From contig CP142457.1 in the NCBI GenBank assembly GCA_038049695.1, positions 61,872,501-61,936,500 of the forward strand: DNA of 64,000 nucleotides, written 5' to 3'. The stretch comes from Cinnamomum chago. Taxonomy: Eukaryota > Streptophyta > Magnoliopsida > Laurales > Lauraceae. Made by a program: the position numbers and the translations under genes. Below the pieces are notes generated by a model. That model saw nothing but the letters and a program-made list of their open reading frames with translations, did not search any database and was not told where the DNA came from. This document shows, in pieces, positions 12,592 through 24,699 of the stretch; the first letter of the stretch is position 1; every line of letters starts with the position of its first letter.

Positions 12592-13797
12592 TTACACGAA
12601 ACTGGGACAAAACCCAGTTTCTGCAGTCACTCTGTTTTGGCTCCATTTCCACCCAAACTACTTCCAATCTCTTCCAATCCCAACCAAAACTTCTCCAAAC
12701 AATAAACCAACTCATTAACCATCCATTAAACTACCTTATGGCCCACTGATCTTCCAAATGGGGGGTGAAAACCCCCATCCATCAGTGACCTTTCCATCAA
12801 AATACAAAAACAGAGCTCAAGCATAACTAAACTCAACTGAACATAATATGAACTGAAACTGAAGGGAATCACAGAGATAAACATACATCCTAAGTTAGTA
12901 GTTTGGGGTACTTGCCTCTTTAGTGTTTGAGAAGGTTGTAGAGAGAAAACAGAGCAATAGAAATGAAAACCAGCTGAAGAAGAAGGTGTTACAGCAGCAG
13001 TAGCAGAAGTGCAGCAGCTGCAACTTCTTTAATGTAACTCCCAGCACCAAGAACCTCTCAGGTGAATAAGTGAGGAGCAAGAAGAAGGAAATCAGCAACA
13101 GTAGAATGGAGATGGAATTCCAGCAACAGATTCAGAAATAGAAGATGGCTTCTCCAGCACTATAGTTATCTTAGGGAAATTTCCAGCAAAGTGAGGTGGT
13201 TCCAGCAGTGGTTGATGAAGAAGAAGATGGTCACCCAGCTGCTGTAGCAGAGTGTAGCAGCAGCTCCAAATGAAATATCCAGCAGAGAAGAACCAGTCCA
13301 GCAGTGACAGGGATTAAGAGAAATGAAGGGCAATAACAGAGGAAGAAGGGAGATGGATGAGAAAGGTTGCAATAGCTGAAATTGAAAAGATGAATACACA
13401 GCAGCAGTAGCTTCTAGATGGATTCCAGCAGTTCTCCACACAACCGAGAAGGGGGAGATGGTGTAGCAGCTGCCTCTGGAAATATTCCAGCAGAGTGACA
13501 GTTGCAGGGAAATGATGAAGATGAAGTGGGGGGGGCTGCTCCAGCTGAAGTGAAGAAGAGGAAGAAAGCAGCAGCAGTAGAGCTTGGAGATGGGAATAAC
13601 CAGCAACAGTAGCTGGTTCTTAGCTCCAACGTATGAGAGGAAATGAAGGAGGAAAAGAGTGTTGCAATGGAAATGGAGGTAGTTAGGAGGAACAGTAATG
13701 GGCTGGGGCAGTTTCCTTGGGAAGAGAGCTGGGAGTTATCTTGGGAAGGGGGCTGCTTAGGGTTTAGGGTTTTATTGCAAATGGGAGTTAAGAGATG

Positions 13798-13805
13798 TTA
13801 TATAG
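13798..13805 (-). promoter_or_regulatory. TATA box, 3' LTR
   Basis: CTATATAA on the minus strand, about 435 bp from the LTR start in element orientation, followed by AAACCCTAAACCCTAAGCAG and a pyrimidine-rich leader. The same sequence occurs in the 5' LTR. Confidence 0.65.
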
Positions 13806-14239
13806 GGTTAGAGAGTGGATTAAAGACCAAGATACCCTTAGGGTTTTCATGGGGTTAGGGTTTTGGTTAGGGGTAGGCTAGTCATTTGGTGAGGAAGCTT
13901 CTAGAGAGGGCACCCTTAGCACAACTAAACCCACTTAATTACTTAATTAATTAGACTATACTAACTAAACCTAGGATTAACAACACCCAATGTAATTAAG
14001 AACACTAACCCACTAAGTTAATCTAACTAACTTAGGAAATCTAACTAGTCACTCTACTAAGCCCCTAATTAGCCCAAATAAATAAGTAATTAACCAAGAT
14101 TAGCCATAATTAGCAATAATTAGAAGTAATTAGCAAAGATTAACAAAGATTAACATAATTAAGCAATAATTAACATAAATTAAGATTAATTAGACTATAA
14201 AATAGCCCTTAGAGGGCCCACCAAGGGTGGGACCTCACA

Positions 14240-14254
14240 TCATTCCCACCTTTT
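14240..14254 (-). promoter_or_regulatory. Polypurine tract of the gypsy element
   Basis: On the minus strand AAAAGGTGGGAATGA directly precedes the 3' LTR (TGTGAGG). It is the expected primer site for plus-strand DNA synthesis. It also encodes the last residues and stop codon of the pol frame (Lys-Arg-Trp-Glu-stop), so coding and replication signals overlap. Confidence 0.85.
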
Positions 14255-17200
14255 AAAAACATTTGTCCCCAAATGTAAAACAAGACTAGAACATACCTGG
14301 GGTAGAAGATGCGGATAGTCCTTCTCCACCTGGTCGCGTAGCTCCCACGTAGCCTCCTCCGGAGTGTGATGCTCCCACTGAACCTTCACCCAATGAATGG
14401 TTCGGGTCCGGAGCACCTGCTCCTTGGTGTCGATGACTGCGACTGGCCTGGCGACGTACGATGCATCTGGCTGGATGTTGAGTGGCTCGTGATAAAGAAT
14501 GTGGGTCGGGTCCTCCACATACTTCTTCAGCATGGAGACGTGGAACACGTCATGCACTCCCGAAAGCTCTGGCGGTAGCTGAAGCTTGTAAGCAACATCT
14601 CCAACTCTCGATCTGATCTCGAAGGGTCCAACATATCTCCTTGCTAACTTACCCTTCTCACCAAACCTCAGGGTACCTCTAGCTGGAGAAACCTTCAGGA
14701 AAACTCTGTCTCCCTTCTCGAACTCGAGAGGTCTGCGTCGATTGTCCGCATAGCTCTTCTGTCTGCTGCGGCTGACCTTCAGGTTCTCAACTATCTGCCG
14801 AACCTTCTCGCTGGTGTCGCTGACAATGGATGGACCATGGAAGCTCCTGACACCAACTTCTTCCCAGCAAACTGGGGTCTTGCATCTCCTCCCGTACAAA
14901 GCCTCGTACGGTGCCATCTTGATGCTCGCATGGAAGCTGTTGTTGTAGGCGAACTCACAAAGTGGCAAGGAATCCTCCCAGTTCTCCTTGAAGTCCAAGA
15001 CACAGGCCCTCAACATGTCCTCTAGTGTCTGGTTGGTGCGCTCTGTCTGGCCGTCTGTCTGTGGATGATAGGCTGTGCTGAAGCTCAACTTGGTACCCAA
15101 AGCCTGCTGAAGGCTCTCCCAGAAGTGCGAAGTGAATCGCGGGTCTCTGTCTGAAACTATCGAGGCTGGAACTCCATGCAACGAGACAATCCGATCGACG
15201 TACAACTTAGCAAGGACGTCGAGTCCTGCTCTCATCGACACTGGCAAGAAATGGGCTGACTTAGTCAGCCGGTCCACGATCACCCAAATACCGTCGTGGC
15301 GCCTCCTGGTGGCTGGAAGTCCTGCGATGAAGTCCATGGTGATGTGCTCCCACTTCCACTGCGGAATCTCAAGCTGATGAAGTAGTCCTGGCGGCTTCTG
15401 ATGTTCGACCTTGATCTGCTGGCACGTCAAACACCTGGAGACATAGCGAGCTATCTCCTTCTTCATGTTGTTCCACCAGTAGTAGCTCCTCAGGTTTTGG
15501 TACATCTTGGTGCTGCCGGGGTGAATCGTGTATCTGCTGTGGTGTGCATCTGCAAGAATCTCGTCCTTCAGCTCCTGAATGTCTGGCACGCACAATCTGT
15601 CCTGATAGTAGAGCACTCCTCCAATCAGTCTGAACTCTGGTCTCTGGTCAATCTGCTCGATCACTCTGACAAGCTTCGGATCGTTGCGTTGACTGTCCTT
15701 GACCTTGCCTAGCAACTCTGGTTCCCACGCTGACATGGTGGCAAGCAAGACTCTCTCGCTGAGCGGCTGAAACTGAACGTCTAAGCTGCTGAAGACGTCG
15801 GTCCACACACCCTCTGCTGCTAAGAAACTGACAAGGGCGGTCTTCCTGCTCAAAGCGTCTGCTACGACGTTCGCCTTACCAGGATGGTATTTGATAGGGA
15901 AGTCGTAGTCCTTGATGTACTCCATCCACCTCCTCTGCCGGTTGTTGAGGTCGCTTTGCGTGAACAGGTACTGCAAACTACGATGATCTGAGTGCACCTC
16001 GAACTTCTCGCCGTAGAGGTAGTGTCGCCACAACTTCAAGGCAAAAACAACTGCTGCAAGCTCCAAGTCGTGAGTGGCGTACTTCTTCTCGTGCTCCTTC
16101 AACTGGCGCGATCCATAGGCAATAACCTTGCCCTCCTGCATCAAAACACATCCAAGACCGGTCCCTGAAGCGTCGGTGAAGACAACGAAACCACCACTGC
16201 CGGAAGGTAGGGACAAAATCGGCGCCGTCGTCAATCTCTCCTTCAGCTCTTGAAAGTTGTTCTCACAAGCATCGGACCAAACGAACGGCACATCCTTCCG
16301 TGTCAGCTTGGTCAACGGTGCTGAGATCGTGGAGAAACTCTTGACGAATCTGCGGTAGTAGCCTGTTAATCCGAGGAAGCTCCTGATCTCTGTGGCGTTC
16401 TTCGGTCTGGCCCAGTTCGTCACTGCCTCTATCTTCGCTGGGTCCACTGCTAGTCCATCCTTGGAGATGATGTGTCCAAGGAAGACTACCTGCTCCAACC
16501 AAAACTCGCACTTGCTGAGCTTCGCGTACAACTGGTTGTCGCGCAACAACTGCAAAGACGTCCTCAAATGCTGCTCGTGCTCCTCTCTGGTCTTAGAATA
16601 GACCAGAACATCGTCGATGAAGACCACTGTGAAGCTGTCGAGGTGCGGAGCGAAGATCTTGTTCATCAGGGACATGAACACTGCTGGTGCATTTGTTAAC
16701 CCGAACGGCATCACAAGAAACTCATAATGGCCATAACGGGATCGGAATGCTGTCTTCTGCACATCCTGATCTCTGACTCGCAGCTGATGGTATCCCGATC
16801 TCAAGTCTATCTTCGAAAAGAACTGCGCACCCTGAAGCTGGTCGAAAAGCTCGTCGATCCGGGGAAGAGGATACTTGTTCTTTACTGTTGCCTGGTTCAG
16901 TTGCCGGTAGTCGATGCACATCCTCATCGATCCATCCTTCTTCTTTACGAAGAGTACTGGTGCGCCCCATGGCGACACACTCGGCCTGATGAAGCCTTTC
17001 TCTAACAATTCCTCCAACTGAGTCTTCAACTCTCGCAGCTCAGCCGGAGCCATGCGATAAGGAGCTCTGGAAATCGGTGCTGTGCCTGGTGCAAGCTCGA
17101 TGGTAAAGTCGATCTCTCGAACAGGCGGTAATCCCGGGATCTCGTCGGGAAACACATCTGGAAACTCGCAAACAACTGGAATCTCCCCGACTCCCTTGGA

Positions 17201-18565
17201 CTCCTTGTCCTCTGAGACGAATGCGATGTAGCCCTCGCAACCTGATTTCATCAGTCTCTCGGCCTTCAGTGCCGATATCATCCGAGTACTAGGTGATCTC
17301 CTCTCACCCACAAACTCGATCGCGTCGTCTGATCCGTCGATAGAGAGTCTGACTGTCTTTTTGAAGCAATCCATCACTGCTCGATATTTGGCCAACCAAT
17401 CCATCCCCAAAATGACGTCGAAGTCATGCATGGGTAGCACGATCAGATCTGCAAGCAAAATGCACTCCCCGATCTGCACTCGGCATCTGGGGTGGTAAGT
17501 CTGACACATCACACTCCTGCCCATCGGAGTGGACACAACTAAGGTGCAGAGCATAGCCTCACCTACTCCACCAAGAATCAAAGCAAAAGCAGACGACACA
17601 AACGAATGTGTCGCGCCTGGATCTAACAACACTCTAGCAGGGTGATCACAAACAGAAAGGGTACCTTCAACGACGTTGCCTGCTGCCTCTGCCTCCTCAT
17701 GAGTCAGCGCGAAAGCTCGCCCCACAGCCTGGGGTCTCTGCTGATGATGCTGCTGGCCCTGATGCCTCTGATGACGTCCACGGTGGAAGGGCTGCCCTCT
17801 AGGCTGCTGAGGTCCCCGTGCCTGCTGCTGATGAGCACGGTACTGCTGCTGCTGAGGTGGAAGTGCAGCCTGACGTGCGGGCTGAGCCGCTGGAGCTGGG
17901 GCTGCCGGAGCCGCTGGAGGTGCCGGAAGTCGAAGCATCTGAGGCTGACCTCCACGGAGCGGGCAATACCTGGAGATATGCCCTGACTCTCCACAGTCGT
18001 AGCACACTCGGGGTCCATGTTGCGGCTGCTGCTGCTGACGATGCTGATGCTGAGGCTGGAACTGCCCTGCCGGCCTCTGCCTCTGAAATGGCTGCAGCTG
18101 TCGTAGAGGCATGGGCTGCTGCCTGATCGGAGTGATCCGGAGTCGCTTCTGCTGGCGAATGGACTCTAGCCGCTGGAGATGCTCCTCCGCCCAGAAAGCT
18201 CTCCTCAAAGCCTCCTCATAGGTGGGCAGCTCCATGCAGGTCATGGCGATCTGAATCTCCTCGCTGAGGCCGTCGACGAACCGCCGAACTCTCTCTGCCT
18301 CTGATGTAAGCAGCGCCTCTGCAAACCGGGATAGCTGAGTAAACCGGACCTCATACTGAGAGACGGTCATGCTGCCCTGGACAAGAGTCTGGAACTCTCG
18401 GAGCTTACGCTCTCTCACGTGGGTGGGGATGAACTTCCGGAGGAAATCGGTCTTGAAGGCAGTCCATGCTACCTCGTCCCCGATCTCCTCGTAGGGCCTC
18501 TGGGTGACTCTCCACCAGTCCTCTGCTACTCCTCGGAACATATATGCTGCCAGCTGAACCCTCTG
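14240..18565 (-). CDS. Gag (C-terminal part)-Pol polyprotein of the chromovirus
   Basis: Continues the gag frame past an in-frame TGA; the first Met after it is at 18541, giving 1433 residues (numbers from that Met). Visible parts: gag core 1-130; CCHC zinc knuckle C180-C183-H188-C193 after a Gln-rich linker; aspartic protease [10 protein letters not shown] at 305-314 (D307); reverse transcriptase with the FIDD active-site motif at 641-644; RNase H from about 785 (VFTDASG, D790; DHRSL); integrase with HHCC zinc finger (H1001, H1007, C1037, C1040) and catalytic D1070, D1131, E1167 (35 residues apart); GPF motif near 1305; chromodomain about 1360-1415. The chromodomain should tether integrase to chromatin. 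All catalytic residues are present and no further stops occur, so pol looks intact. The stop codon abuts the 3' LTR. Confidence 0.95.
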   Translation of the reverse strand, partial: QRVQLAAYMFRGVAEDWWRVTQRPYEEIGDEVAWTAFKTDFLRKFIPTHVRERKLREFQTLVQGSMTVSQYEVRFTQLSRFAEALLTSEAERVRRFVDGLSEEIQIAMTCMELPTYEEALRRAFWAEEHLQRLESIRQQKRLRITPIRQQPMPLRQLQPFQRQRPAGQFQPQHQHRQQQQPQHGPRVCYDCGESGHISRYCPLRGGQPQMLRLPAPPAAPAAPAPAAQPARQAALPPQQQQYRAHQQQARGPQQPRGQPFHRGRHQRHQGQQHHQQRPQAVGRAFALTHEEAEAAGNVVEGTLSVCDHPARVLLDPGATHSFVSSAFALILGGVGEAMLCTLVVSTPMGRSVMCQTYHPRCRVQIGECILLADLIVLPMHDFDVILGMDWLAKYRAVMDCFKKTVRLSIDGSDDAIEFVGERRSPSTRMISALKAERLMKSGCEGYIAFVSEDKESKGVGEIPVVCEFPDVFPDEIPGLPPVREIDFTIELAPGTAPISRAPYRMAPAELRELKTQLEELLEKGFIRPSVSPWGAPVLFVKKKDGSMRMCIDYRQLNQATVKNKYPLPRIDELFDQLQGAQFFSKIDLRSGYHQLRVRDQDVQKTAFRSRYGHYEFLVMPFGLTNAPAVFMSLMNKIFAPHLDSFTVVFIDDVLVYSKTREEHEQHLRTSLQLLRDNQLYAKLSKCEFWLEQVVFLGHIISKDGLAVDPAKIEAVTNWARPKNATEIRSFLGLTGYYRRFVKSFSTISAPLTKLTRKDVPFVWSDACENNFQELKERLTTAPILSLPSGSGGFVVFTDASGTGLGCVLMQEGKVIAYGSRQLKEHEKKYATHDLELAAVVFALKLWRHYLYGEKFEVHSDHRSLQYLFTQSDLNNRQRRWMEYIKDYDFPIKYHPGKANVVADALSRKTALVSFLAAEGVWTDVFSSLDVQFQPLSERVLLATMSAWEPELLGKVKDSQRNDPKLVRVIEQIDQRPEFRLIGGVLYYQDRLCVPDIQELKDEILADAHHSRYTIHPGSTKMYQNLRSYYWWNNMKKEIARYVSRCLTCQQIKVEHQKPPGLLHQLEIPQWKWEHITMDFIAGLPATRRRHDGIWVIVDRLTKSAHFLPVSMRAGLDVLAKLYVDRIVSLHGVPASIVSDRDPRFTSHFWESLQQALGTKLSFSTAYHPQTDGQTERTNQTLEDMLRACVLDFKENWEDSLPLCEFAYNNSFHASIKMAPYEALYGRRCKTPVCWEEVGVRSFHGPSIVSDTSEKVRQIVENLKVSRSRQKSYADNRRRPLEFEKGDRVFLKVSPARGTLRFGEKGKLARRYVGPFEIRSRVGDVAYKLQLPPELSGVHDVFHVSMLKKYVEDPTHILYHEPLNIQPDASYVARPVAVIDTKEQVLRTRTIHWVKVQWEHHTPEEATWELRDQVEKDYPHLLPQVCSSLVLHLGTNVFKRWE

Positions 18566-18925
18566 TCACCCAGTACACTCGAAGACTCTGAAAATCTTCT
18601 CCATGCGCACTATCCAGTCGTCAGCTACGAGTGGATCCTCTGCTCCGGTGAACTCAGGTGGTCCTCTCTTGAGGAACCTCTCAAAGATAAGGTTCGGGTC
18701 TGCCCCCCGAACCGGCACATCCCCGGGGGCTGGCGGAGCCACCTTATCAATAACATCCAGGACCTGCGCCTGAAACTGCGCAAAATCCTCTGTCTGCCTC
18801 TGGTGAGCTGCGGTCTGGGCCTCCTGAGAAGCAAGGAAAGCCTGGAGAAATCTCTCGAAACGGCGCTCATGGGCGGTCATCTCGTCGATAGCTATCGTCT
18901 CTCGTGGTGCACCGCCTCCAGACAT
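18566..18925 (-). CDS. Gag N-terminal frame, ended early by TGA
   Basis: A 119-residue frame starting MSGGGAPRETIAID at 18925, 150 bp inside the primer-binding site. It holds an acidic, Gln-rich helical region and the start of the retrotransposon gag domain (PPEFTGAEDPLVADDWI motif). It ends with TGA at 18566-18568. The next frame (14240-18565) is in phase and continues the same gag domain without a gap, so the stop is a single nonsense codon inside one gag-pol frame rather than a natural boundary. Either this copy cannot make full Gag-Pol or, less likely, the stop is read through. Confidence 0.85.
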   Translation of the reverse strand: MSGGGAPRETIAIDEMTAHERRFERFLQAFLASQEAQTAAHQRQTEDFAQFQAQVLDVIDKVAPPAPGDVPVRGADPNLIFERFLKRGPPEFTGAEDPLVADDWIVRMEKIFRVFECTG

Positions 18926-19071
18926 CTGTCATGAAGAAGAACTTGTGTCAGTTAAGTCCAAGACCTAAGACTACACTGATTCTACCCAATCCATCGTCCT
19001 TACACGTATCCCATCGCTCGAATCCTCACTACGTCCTATGGTTTCTAGTGTGTTTTATTTCCTAGAGACCA

Positions 19072-19087
19072 GCTCGCTCTGATACCA
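19072..19087 (-). promoter_or_regulatory. Primer-binding site (initiator Met tRNA type)
   Basis: On the minus strand TGGTATCAGAGCGAGC, five bases after the 5' LTR end. TGGTATCAGAGC is the standard plant site complementary to the 3' end of initiator methionine tRNA. Confidence 0.93.
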
Positions 19088-21235
19088 TAAAATGTAACGC
19101 CCCAATTCCGGATACCGATATACTCGTTCGATTACCCGAAATTGGCGCGCTACTCCCCGGAAAATCCGAGGACTTCCAAGATCGTAGGCCGCAGTGAGGT
19201 CCGATTAAAAACTTTTTGACCAAATAATGTTCAATGGTTAAAACTTGCGGAAGCATAACATTTGAAAAGAGCGGAAGCAATGGTATCATATATAATAAAG
19301 AAAAGCAGAACAGTGGTCTAATTAAAATAAGTCAATGTAAATTTAAAGTTAATACATTTGATCTTTCTACCCTTCTCACAACAAGTTTCGCTCAAAACCC
19401 GAATAACAAAGTCACTCAATAACCCTGTATAAACTCGTCTCCGCCCTCCGGCTCGACGTCAGTGTCGGCCGGGCCCCATGCGTACTCTCCGGCTACAGGT
19501 GCCTCCACGAGGGCTAGAGCGTCGTCGGGAATATCTGGGTCAAGGCCTAAGCACCATAGAATGGGTCAGATCTAAACGATCTGGCAAGATACAGCATACT
19601 ACTAACATAGCATATATATTTCAAAGGAAATAAAGACGGGTACATAATTTAAATGAATAACAAGGAAAGAGAACTAGGCAATCGTGCTTGTAAAGCATAA
19701 GGAATCAGTATAAGGAAAATCATCTACACAACTATAACTAAGTGGCACATTCACACGAGCTGGAATACCGCGGGATATTATGCCGCGGCCCTCCCATACT
19801 GAACACAGTCGCGGTGGGGAATCTAACCAGGGAATAACTAATCCCGAATATCACTCATCAACTCATCATCTCATCACTCCAGATCGGCACGGTATGACAC
19901 CTTGCCGTCTTAATCCACACAGCTCATCATGATAGCTCCTCAACACTCAACTAGCTCCTACCGAGGATGATCAGTCCACCGGCTGAGCTTAAATCAACCG
20001 AGTGAATGTTCATGCCGACTCGAGAATAACTCTAAGGTCTGTGTCTGTCTAGGCTTTGCCTTGCGTGAACAAGGTCCTAACAATACCTCTATAAGGTCCA
20101 CACATCTCAATACAGACTCTGGATCTTATTCAAGATCCAGGCCCACTCGTTGGATCCATACCAAGGCCCATCAGTACATGGCCTGGTCTAAAACCGTCCA
20201 ACGAGGCAACTAGTCCACTTACTACTGACAAACAGTTCCATTATAATCCATATAACTTAACAGTCCAATAGAAACTATCTCTTCAAGCTAAAGGGTTCAC
20301 ATCACCACACTTAGGCCCAATAAGGGCCCGCCTAGACACAGACACGGGTCAATGATCTCCGAAGTCACATCATCGGGTCACCTCTAGATACCCTAGGTTC
20401 AGGTCTTCCAATTATGTTTAATTAACAGTAAACAGCTAATCTAAAGATCTAAGAAAGACAGAACAATAATAAGGAAGTATAAACTTCAACATAGGAATCA
20501 ATAGGGAAAAGCAACGGTCCAATCCTAGGTAAATGGGCCACTTTAGGTTCGGGTCTATCTCCGGTAATTCGATCTCTAAACGATGTCATTAATGCCGTAA
20601 AATATTGTATTTGGTGCTTAGTTAGTTGAATGGCATCTATGACAACTTTTAGAGGTCGAATCATCTTAGATTATCAACCAAAACTCTAAACAGTGGTCCC
20701 CGCGAGTCAAGGTTGAGCCACACCATTGACTCGGGCTTAGATCACTGATAAACGTTCATTTGGATGGTCAATGGGCCCCACAACTGATCACATCTACTAA
20801 ATGCTGAAAACTGGATAATCAAGGTTATCCAGGTGAACCTGACGGGTTGTGAGCTCGGTTGATTTCCTGGCCTGGAAGATCAACCGAGTGCACTGGCTAA
20901 TCTAAATCAGGCTTCCTGGACAACTCAATTCATTTCTATAGGCTTACAGCGTATCCGGTCAAACAACCTGGCCTGGATGATTGATCGCATACTCTGAACA
21001 CCTTAGAAGATTTGATGATCCAGCTTTAAACATTATCTAAAGTAAATCTTAAGTATCAAGTCCATTTGGGTGTAAGGAGTCTGTGTTTTGATCGAATAAC
21101 CAACTTTCAGTCACTTCCTGCACAAACAGCGTGAATCGGGTCAACCGGTGCGAGACCAGGTCAACCCGACTATTTGAAATGAAATTTGTGCAAGAAATGG
21201 CTAAGGGCCAGTTTTTCCAAGAAATCTCAGTGTGG

Positions 21236-21390
21236 CCGGTTAACCGGCCTGCATAGTCCGGTTAACCGGCTGCACTGCAGCAAGCCCCTGCAGAAGAAAA
21301 TAACTGGGAGCTGCCATTTCTGTAATTTCAGTGTGGCCGGTTAACCGGCCTGCAAAGCCCGGTTAACCGGCTACACTGCCGGTTAACCGG
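21236..21390. repeat. Array of five CCGGTTAACCGG palindromes (5' LTR)
   Basis: Perfect copies start at 21236, 21258, 21337, 21359 and 21379 (spacings 22, 79, 22, 20). Confidence 0.97.
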
Positions 21391-22597
21391 TTACACGAAA
21401 CTGGGACAAAACCCAGTTTCTGCAGTCACTCTGTTTTGGCTCCATTTCCACCCAAACTACTTCCAATCTCTTCCAATCCCAACCAAAACTTCTCCAAACA
21501 ATAAACCAACTCATTAACCATCCATTAAACTACCTTATGGCCCACTGATCTTCCAAATGGGGGGTGAAAACCCCCATCCATCAGTGACCTTTCCATCAAA
21601 ATACAAAAACAGAGCTCAAGCATAACTAAACTCAACTGAACATAATATGAACTGAAACTGAAGGGAATCACAGAGATAAACATACATCCTAAGTTAGTAG
21701 TTTGGGGTACTTGCCTCTTTAGTGTTTGAGAAGGTTGTAGAGAGAAAACAGAGCAATAGAAATGAAAACCAGCTGAAGAAGAAGGTGTTACAGCAGCAGT
21801 AGCAGAAGTGCAGCAGCTGCAACTTCTTTAATGTAACTCCCAGCACCAAGAACCTCTCAGGTGAATAAGTGAGGAGCAAGAAGAAGGAAATCAGCAACAG
21901 TAGAATGGAGATGGAATTCCAGCAACAGATTCAGAAATAGAAGATGGCTTCTCCAGCACTATAGTTATCTTAGGGAAATTTCCAGCAAAGTGAGGTGGTT
22001 CCAGCAGTGGTTGATGAAGAAGAAGATGGTCACCCAGCTGCTGTAGCAGAGTGTAGCAGCAGCTCCAAATGAAATATCCAGCAGAGAAGAACCAGTCCAG
22101 CAGTGACAGGGATTAAGAGAAATGAAGGGCAATAACAGAGGAAGAAGGGAGATGGATGAGAAAGGTTGCAATAGCTGAAATTGAAAAGATGAATACACAG
22201 CAGCAGTAGCTTCTAGATGGATTCCAGCAGTTCTCCACACAACCGAGAAGGGGGAGATGGTGTAGCAGCTGCCTCTGGAAATATTCCAGCAGAGTGACAG
22301 TTGCAGGGAAATGATGAAGATGAAGTGGGGGGGGGCTGCTCCAGCTGAAGTGAAGAAGAGGAAGAAAGCAGCAGCAGTAGAGCTTGGAGATGGGAATAAC
22401 CAGCAACAGTAGCTGGTTCTTAGCTCCAACGTATGAGAGGAAATGAAGGAGGAAAAGAGTGTTGCAATGGAAATGGAGGTAGTTAGGAGGAACAGTAATG
22501 GGCTGGGGCAGTTTCCTTGGGAAGAGAGCTGGGAGTTATCTTGGGAAGGGGGCTGCTTAGGGTTTAGGGTTTTATTGCAAATGGGAGTTAAGAGATG

Positions 22598-22605
22598 TTA
22601 TATAG
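22598..22605 (-). promoter_or_regulatory. TATA box, 5' LTR
   Basis: CTATATAA on the minus strand, about 435 bp from the LTR start; the probable core promoter of the element. Confidence 0.65.
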
Positions 22606-23039
22606 GGTTAGAGAGTGGATTAAAGACCAAGATACCCTTAGGGTTTTCATGGGGTTAGGGTTTTGGTTAGGGGTAGGCTAGTCATTTGGTGAGGAAGCTT
22701 CTAGAGAGGGCACCCTTAGCACAACTAAACCCACTTAATTACTTAATTAATTAGACTATACTAACTAAACCTAGGATTAACAACACCCAATGTAATTAAG
22801 AACACTAACCCACTAAGTTAATCTAACTAACTTAGGAAATCTAACTAGTCACTCTACTAAGCCCCTAATTAGCCCAAATAAATAAGTAATTAACCAAGAT
22901 TAGCCATAATTAGCAATAATTAGAAGTAATTAGCAAAGATTAACAAAGATTAACATAATTAAGCAATAATTAACATAAATTAAGATTAATTAGACTATAA
23001 AATAGCCCTTAGAGGGCCCACCAAGGGTGGGACCTCACA

Positions 23040-23695
23040 AAAAGAATACATGTTTTGTCCGAGATTCCTGAGTTTTCACCCGTTTAATTATATGCAGCAT
23101 TTTGAGCAAATAGCATGATTTATCATTTGTATTATTATTCGCTATATTGTGTTCTTTTCATCCACCTGCCAGACCGTCGTGTCTGACCCACTACTTTTGG
23201 TACTCAGGTTCAGATTTTTTCGCCCCGAGTTGAGTGCTTTTGTTGGCTGTAGAGCCATGCTTTGCAGGTTAGTTTGTCGGCTATGTCATGTAGACATTGA
23301 GCTTGACATCGGAGCTACGTCACATTTGGGTAGTGGTTTATAGCTTCTTGTTGTATGGCTTTTGTTAGCCTTTTTCTTGGGATTCTTAATTAATGTACAT
23401 TGATAATTGTAACTTGAATATATTTGGGAATGTAATATCCTGTTACTGTCAGCTCTGTAAATTATTGTGATGGTTACTCCAGTCTGATATGATTCTTGAT
23501 ATAATAGCTATGGGCTAAAGGTTGAGTGCGACGCGGAATCCGATGGCCACGGACTTCGGGTCGCAACGCCACAAATGCTTCCGCAAAATATTCAGAATGT
23601 GTTGTCTTCACACACGTGGATCTTGGGAGAAGTAAAATATAATTTATTCTTAATCCCATCTCCCGCCCCCGAGGTTCTATTAAGGGGGCGTGACA
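23040..23695 (+). mobile_element. Right part of the ~4.08-kb solo LTR
   Basis: Starts with the second AAAAG target copy and ends GGGGGCGTGACA at 23695, followed by ATGTC. It completes the LTR that starts at 6823. No coding content. Confidence 0.92.
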
Positions 23696-23700
23696 ATGTC

Positions 23701-24175
23701 TTACAATTCTGATTGAATTTTTATTAAAAGTTTAAAGTACGGTTTTGAAACTATATATTGAGTGATTCTCTCAACCCTAAGTGGAGATTTATCACAAAAA
23801 AATTGCTTTAAGGTGAGGAAACCCAGAGAGATTCCTTGTTATCCAGAGCTATTATTGAGAGATTGGGATGAAGATTTACTTTAGAAGGTTTGAACCTTTT
23901 ACTTCTTTCTAAAAGATTTGTGTATCTTAGTTCCCAAGGTGTTATTGGAGGATTAAGCATGGGGAACGGTGCGCGGCGAGTAGTTGTAGCAGCGAGGAGT
24001 TGTGCAAGAAAAACTACAGTTCTTAGGTTAACGTACTAACCGGAATCACTGATCGTGGTTTTTTCCCCTGAATAGGGTTTCCTTGTTAAAATTATGTTTG
24101 CCTTATTGTGGTGTGTGCTTGGTAGATAGTTTTGCTAGTATTATCTTATTTGGTTTATCATTTCTGCTGTGCATT
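23701..24175 (+). mobile_element. Right part of copia-like LTR remnant
   Basis: Resumes after the ATGTC duplication. Contains a CAAGGTGTTATTGGAGGATT-type segment and GGTTTTTTCCCCTGAATAGG, both common in R/U5 of plant copia LTRs. The exact 3' end was not found; 24175 is approximate. Confidence 0.42.
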
Positions 24176-24690
24176 GTTTTTTAAACTTTCAAGGTCTTCT
24201 TAAACCATGATTGAGATGGAGATGGCCAGAGGTATTGTTACAGGCTCCATGTGGAGGGAGGGCGCTGGGGCACAACTTGTCCAAGTCCAACCAAGACATC
24301 TGTGACTGTGACGACCAAACAACCGGCCGGTGAAATGATGTGTGTTAAAAAAATAACTATGTTTTGAGGCATGATAATTCCCAGGATTCTAATTGTTACG
24401 ATTAATGAAATTTAAATTGGTTTTTATGCTTTTGAGATGGAATCATCCAATGAAGGAAGATACATTTTTTAAAGCCTCAAATTTGTTCAATTGAAGGGCC
24501 TAAAAATAGGATGAGTGTCAGATTTGAATCGATGATAATTCAAAACAAATACTGAGTAGGTACCAGAGACTAGGTGGACCCCAAAAGCTAGACAGTTGAG
24601 AGCTTAAAATTGATTTTGCAACTCCTAAAATCTTCATTGTGTATGTGTCTTTATAGATGTTTATATCGTTTTTTATAAGCAGGTTCACAT
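24176..24690. other. Intergenic, no gene recognised
   Basis: No recognisable gene or repeat; short shadow frames only. Confidence 0.5.
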
Positions 24691-24699
24691 ATTGCTTAT

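Larger units (their letters stand above)
10252..14239 (-). repeat. 3' LTR of the gypsy element (3988 bp)
   Basis: On the plus strand it runs from TGTAACGCCCC to GACCTCACA; in element orientation it is TGTGAGGTCC...GGGGCGTTACA. It carries seven CCGGTTAACCGG palindromes, against five in the other LTR. A CAG/CTG-rich block (about 12950-13620) falls in the presumed leader. Confidence 0.97.
10252..23039 (-). mobile_element. Complete Ty3/gypsy chromovirus, Tekay/Del-like, minus strand
   Basis: A 12,788-bp element with both LTRs, primer-binding site, polypurine tract and a gag-pol frame. The target duplication AAAAG is perfect (10247-10251 and 23040-23044). Pol order is protease, reverse transcriptase, RNase H, integrase, then a C-terminal chromodomain, which defines a chromovirus. 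LTRs of nearly 4 kb with an iMet-tRNA primer site fit the Tekay/Del lineage (lineage is inference; a tree of the reverse transcriptase would settle it). The two LTRs differ by one 42-bp repeat unit, one base in a G-run and, by eye, one substitution (10847 A against 19688 T), so the insertion is recent. An in-frame TGA in gag is the only coding lesion I see. Confidence 0.97.
19093..23039 (-). repeat. 5' LTR of the gypsy element (3947 bp)
   Basis: Same boundaries as the other LTR (TGTAACG...GACCTCACA on the plus strand). It is 41 bp shorter than the 3' LTR: one 42-bp palindrome unit fewer and one extra G in the G-run near 22326. This copy should drive transcription. Confidence 0.97.

Noticed and set aside
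13166..13606. Long Ser/Leu/Cys-rich frames inside the gypsy LTR (also 21965-22429)
   Set aside because: They are translations of the CAG/CTG-rich LTR leader, differ between the LTR copies because of a G-run length change, and have no family motif.
16263..18126. Many overlapping frames opposite or out of phase with gag-pol
   Set aside because: Shadow frames of the GC-rich polyprotein; the minus-strand frame carries all the domain motifs.
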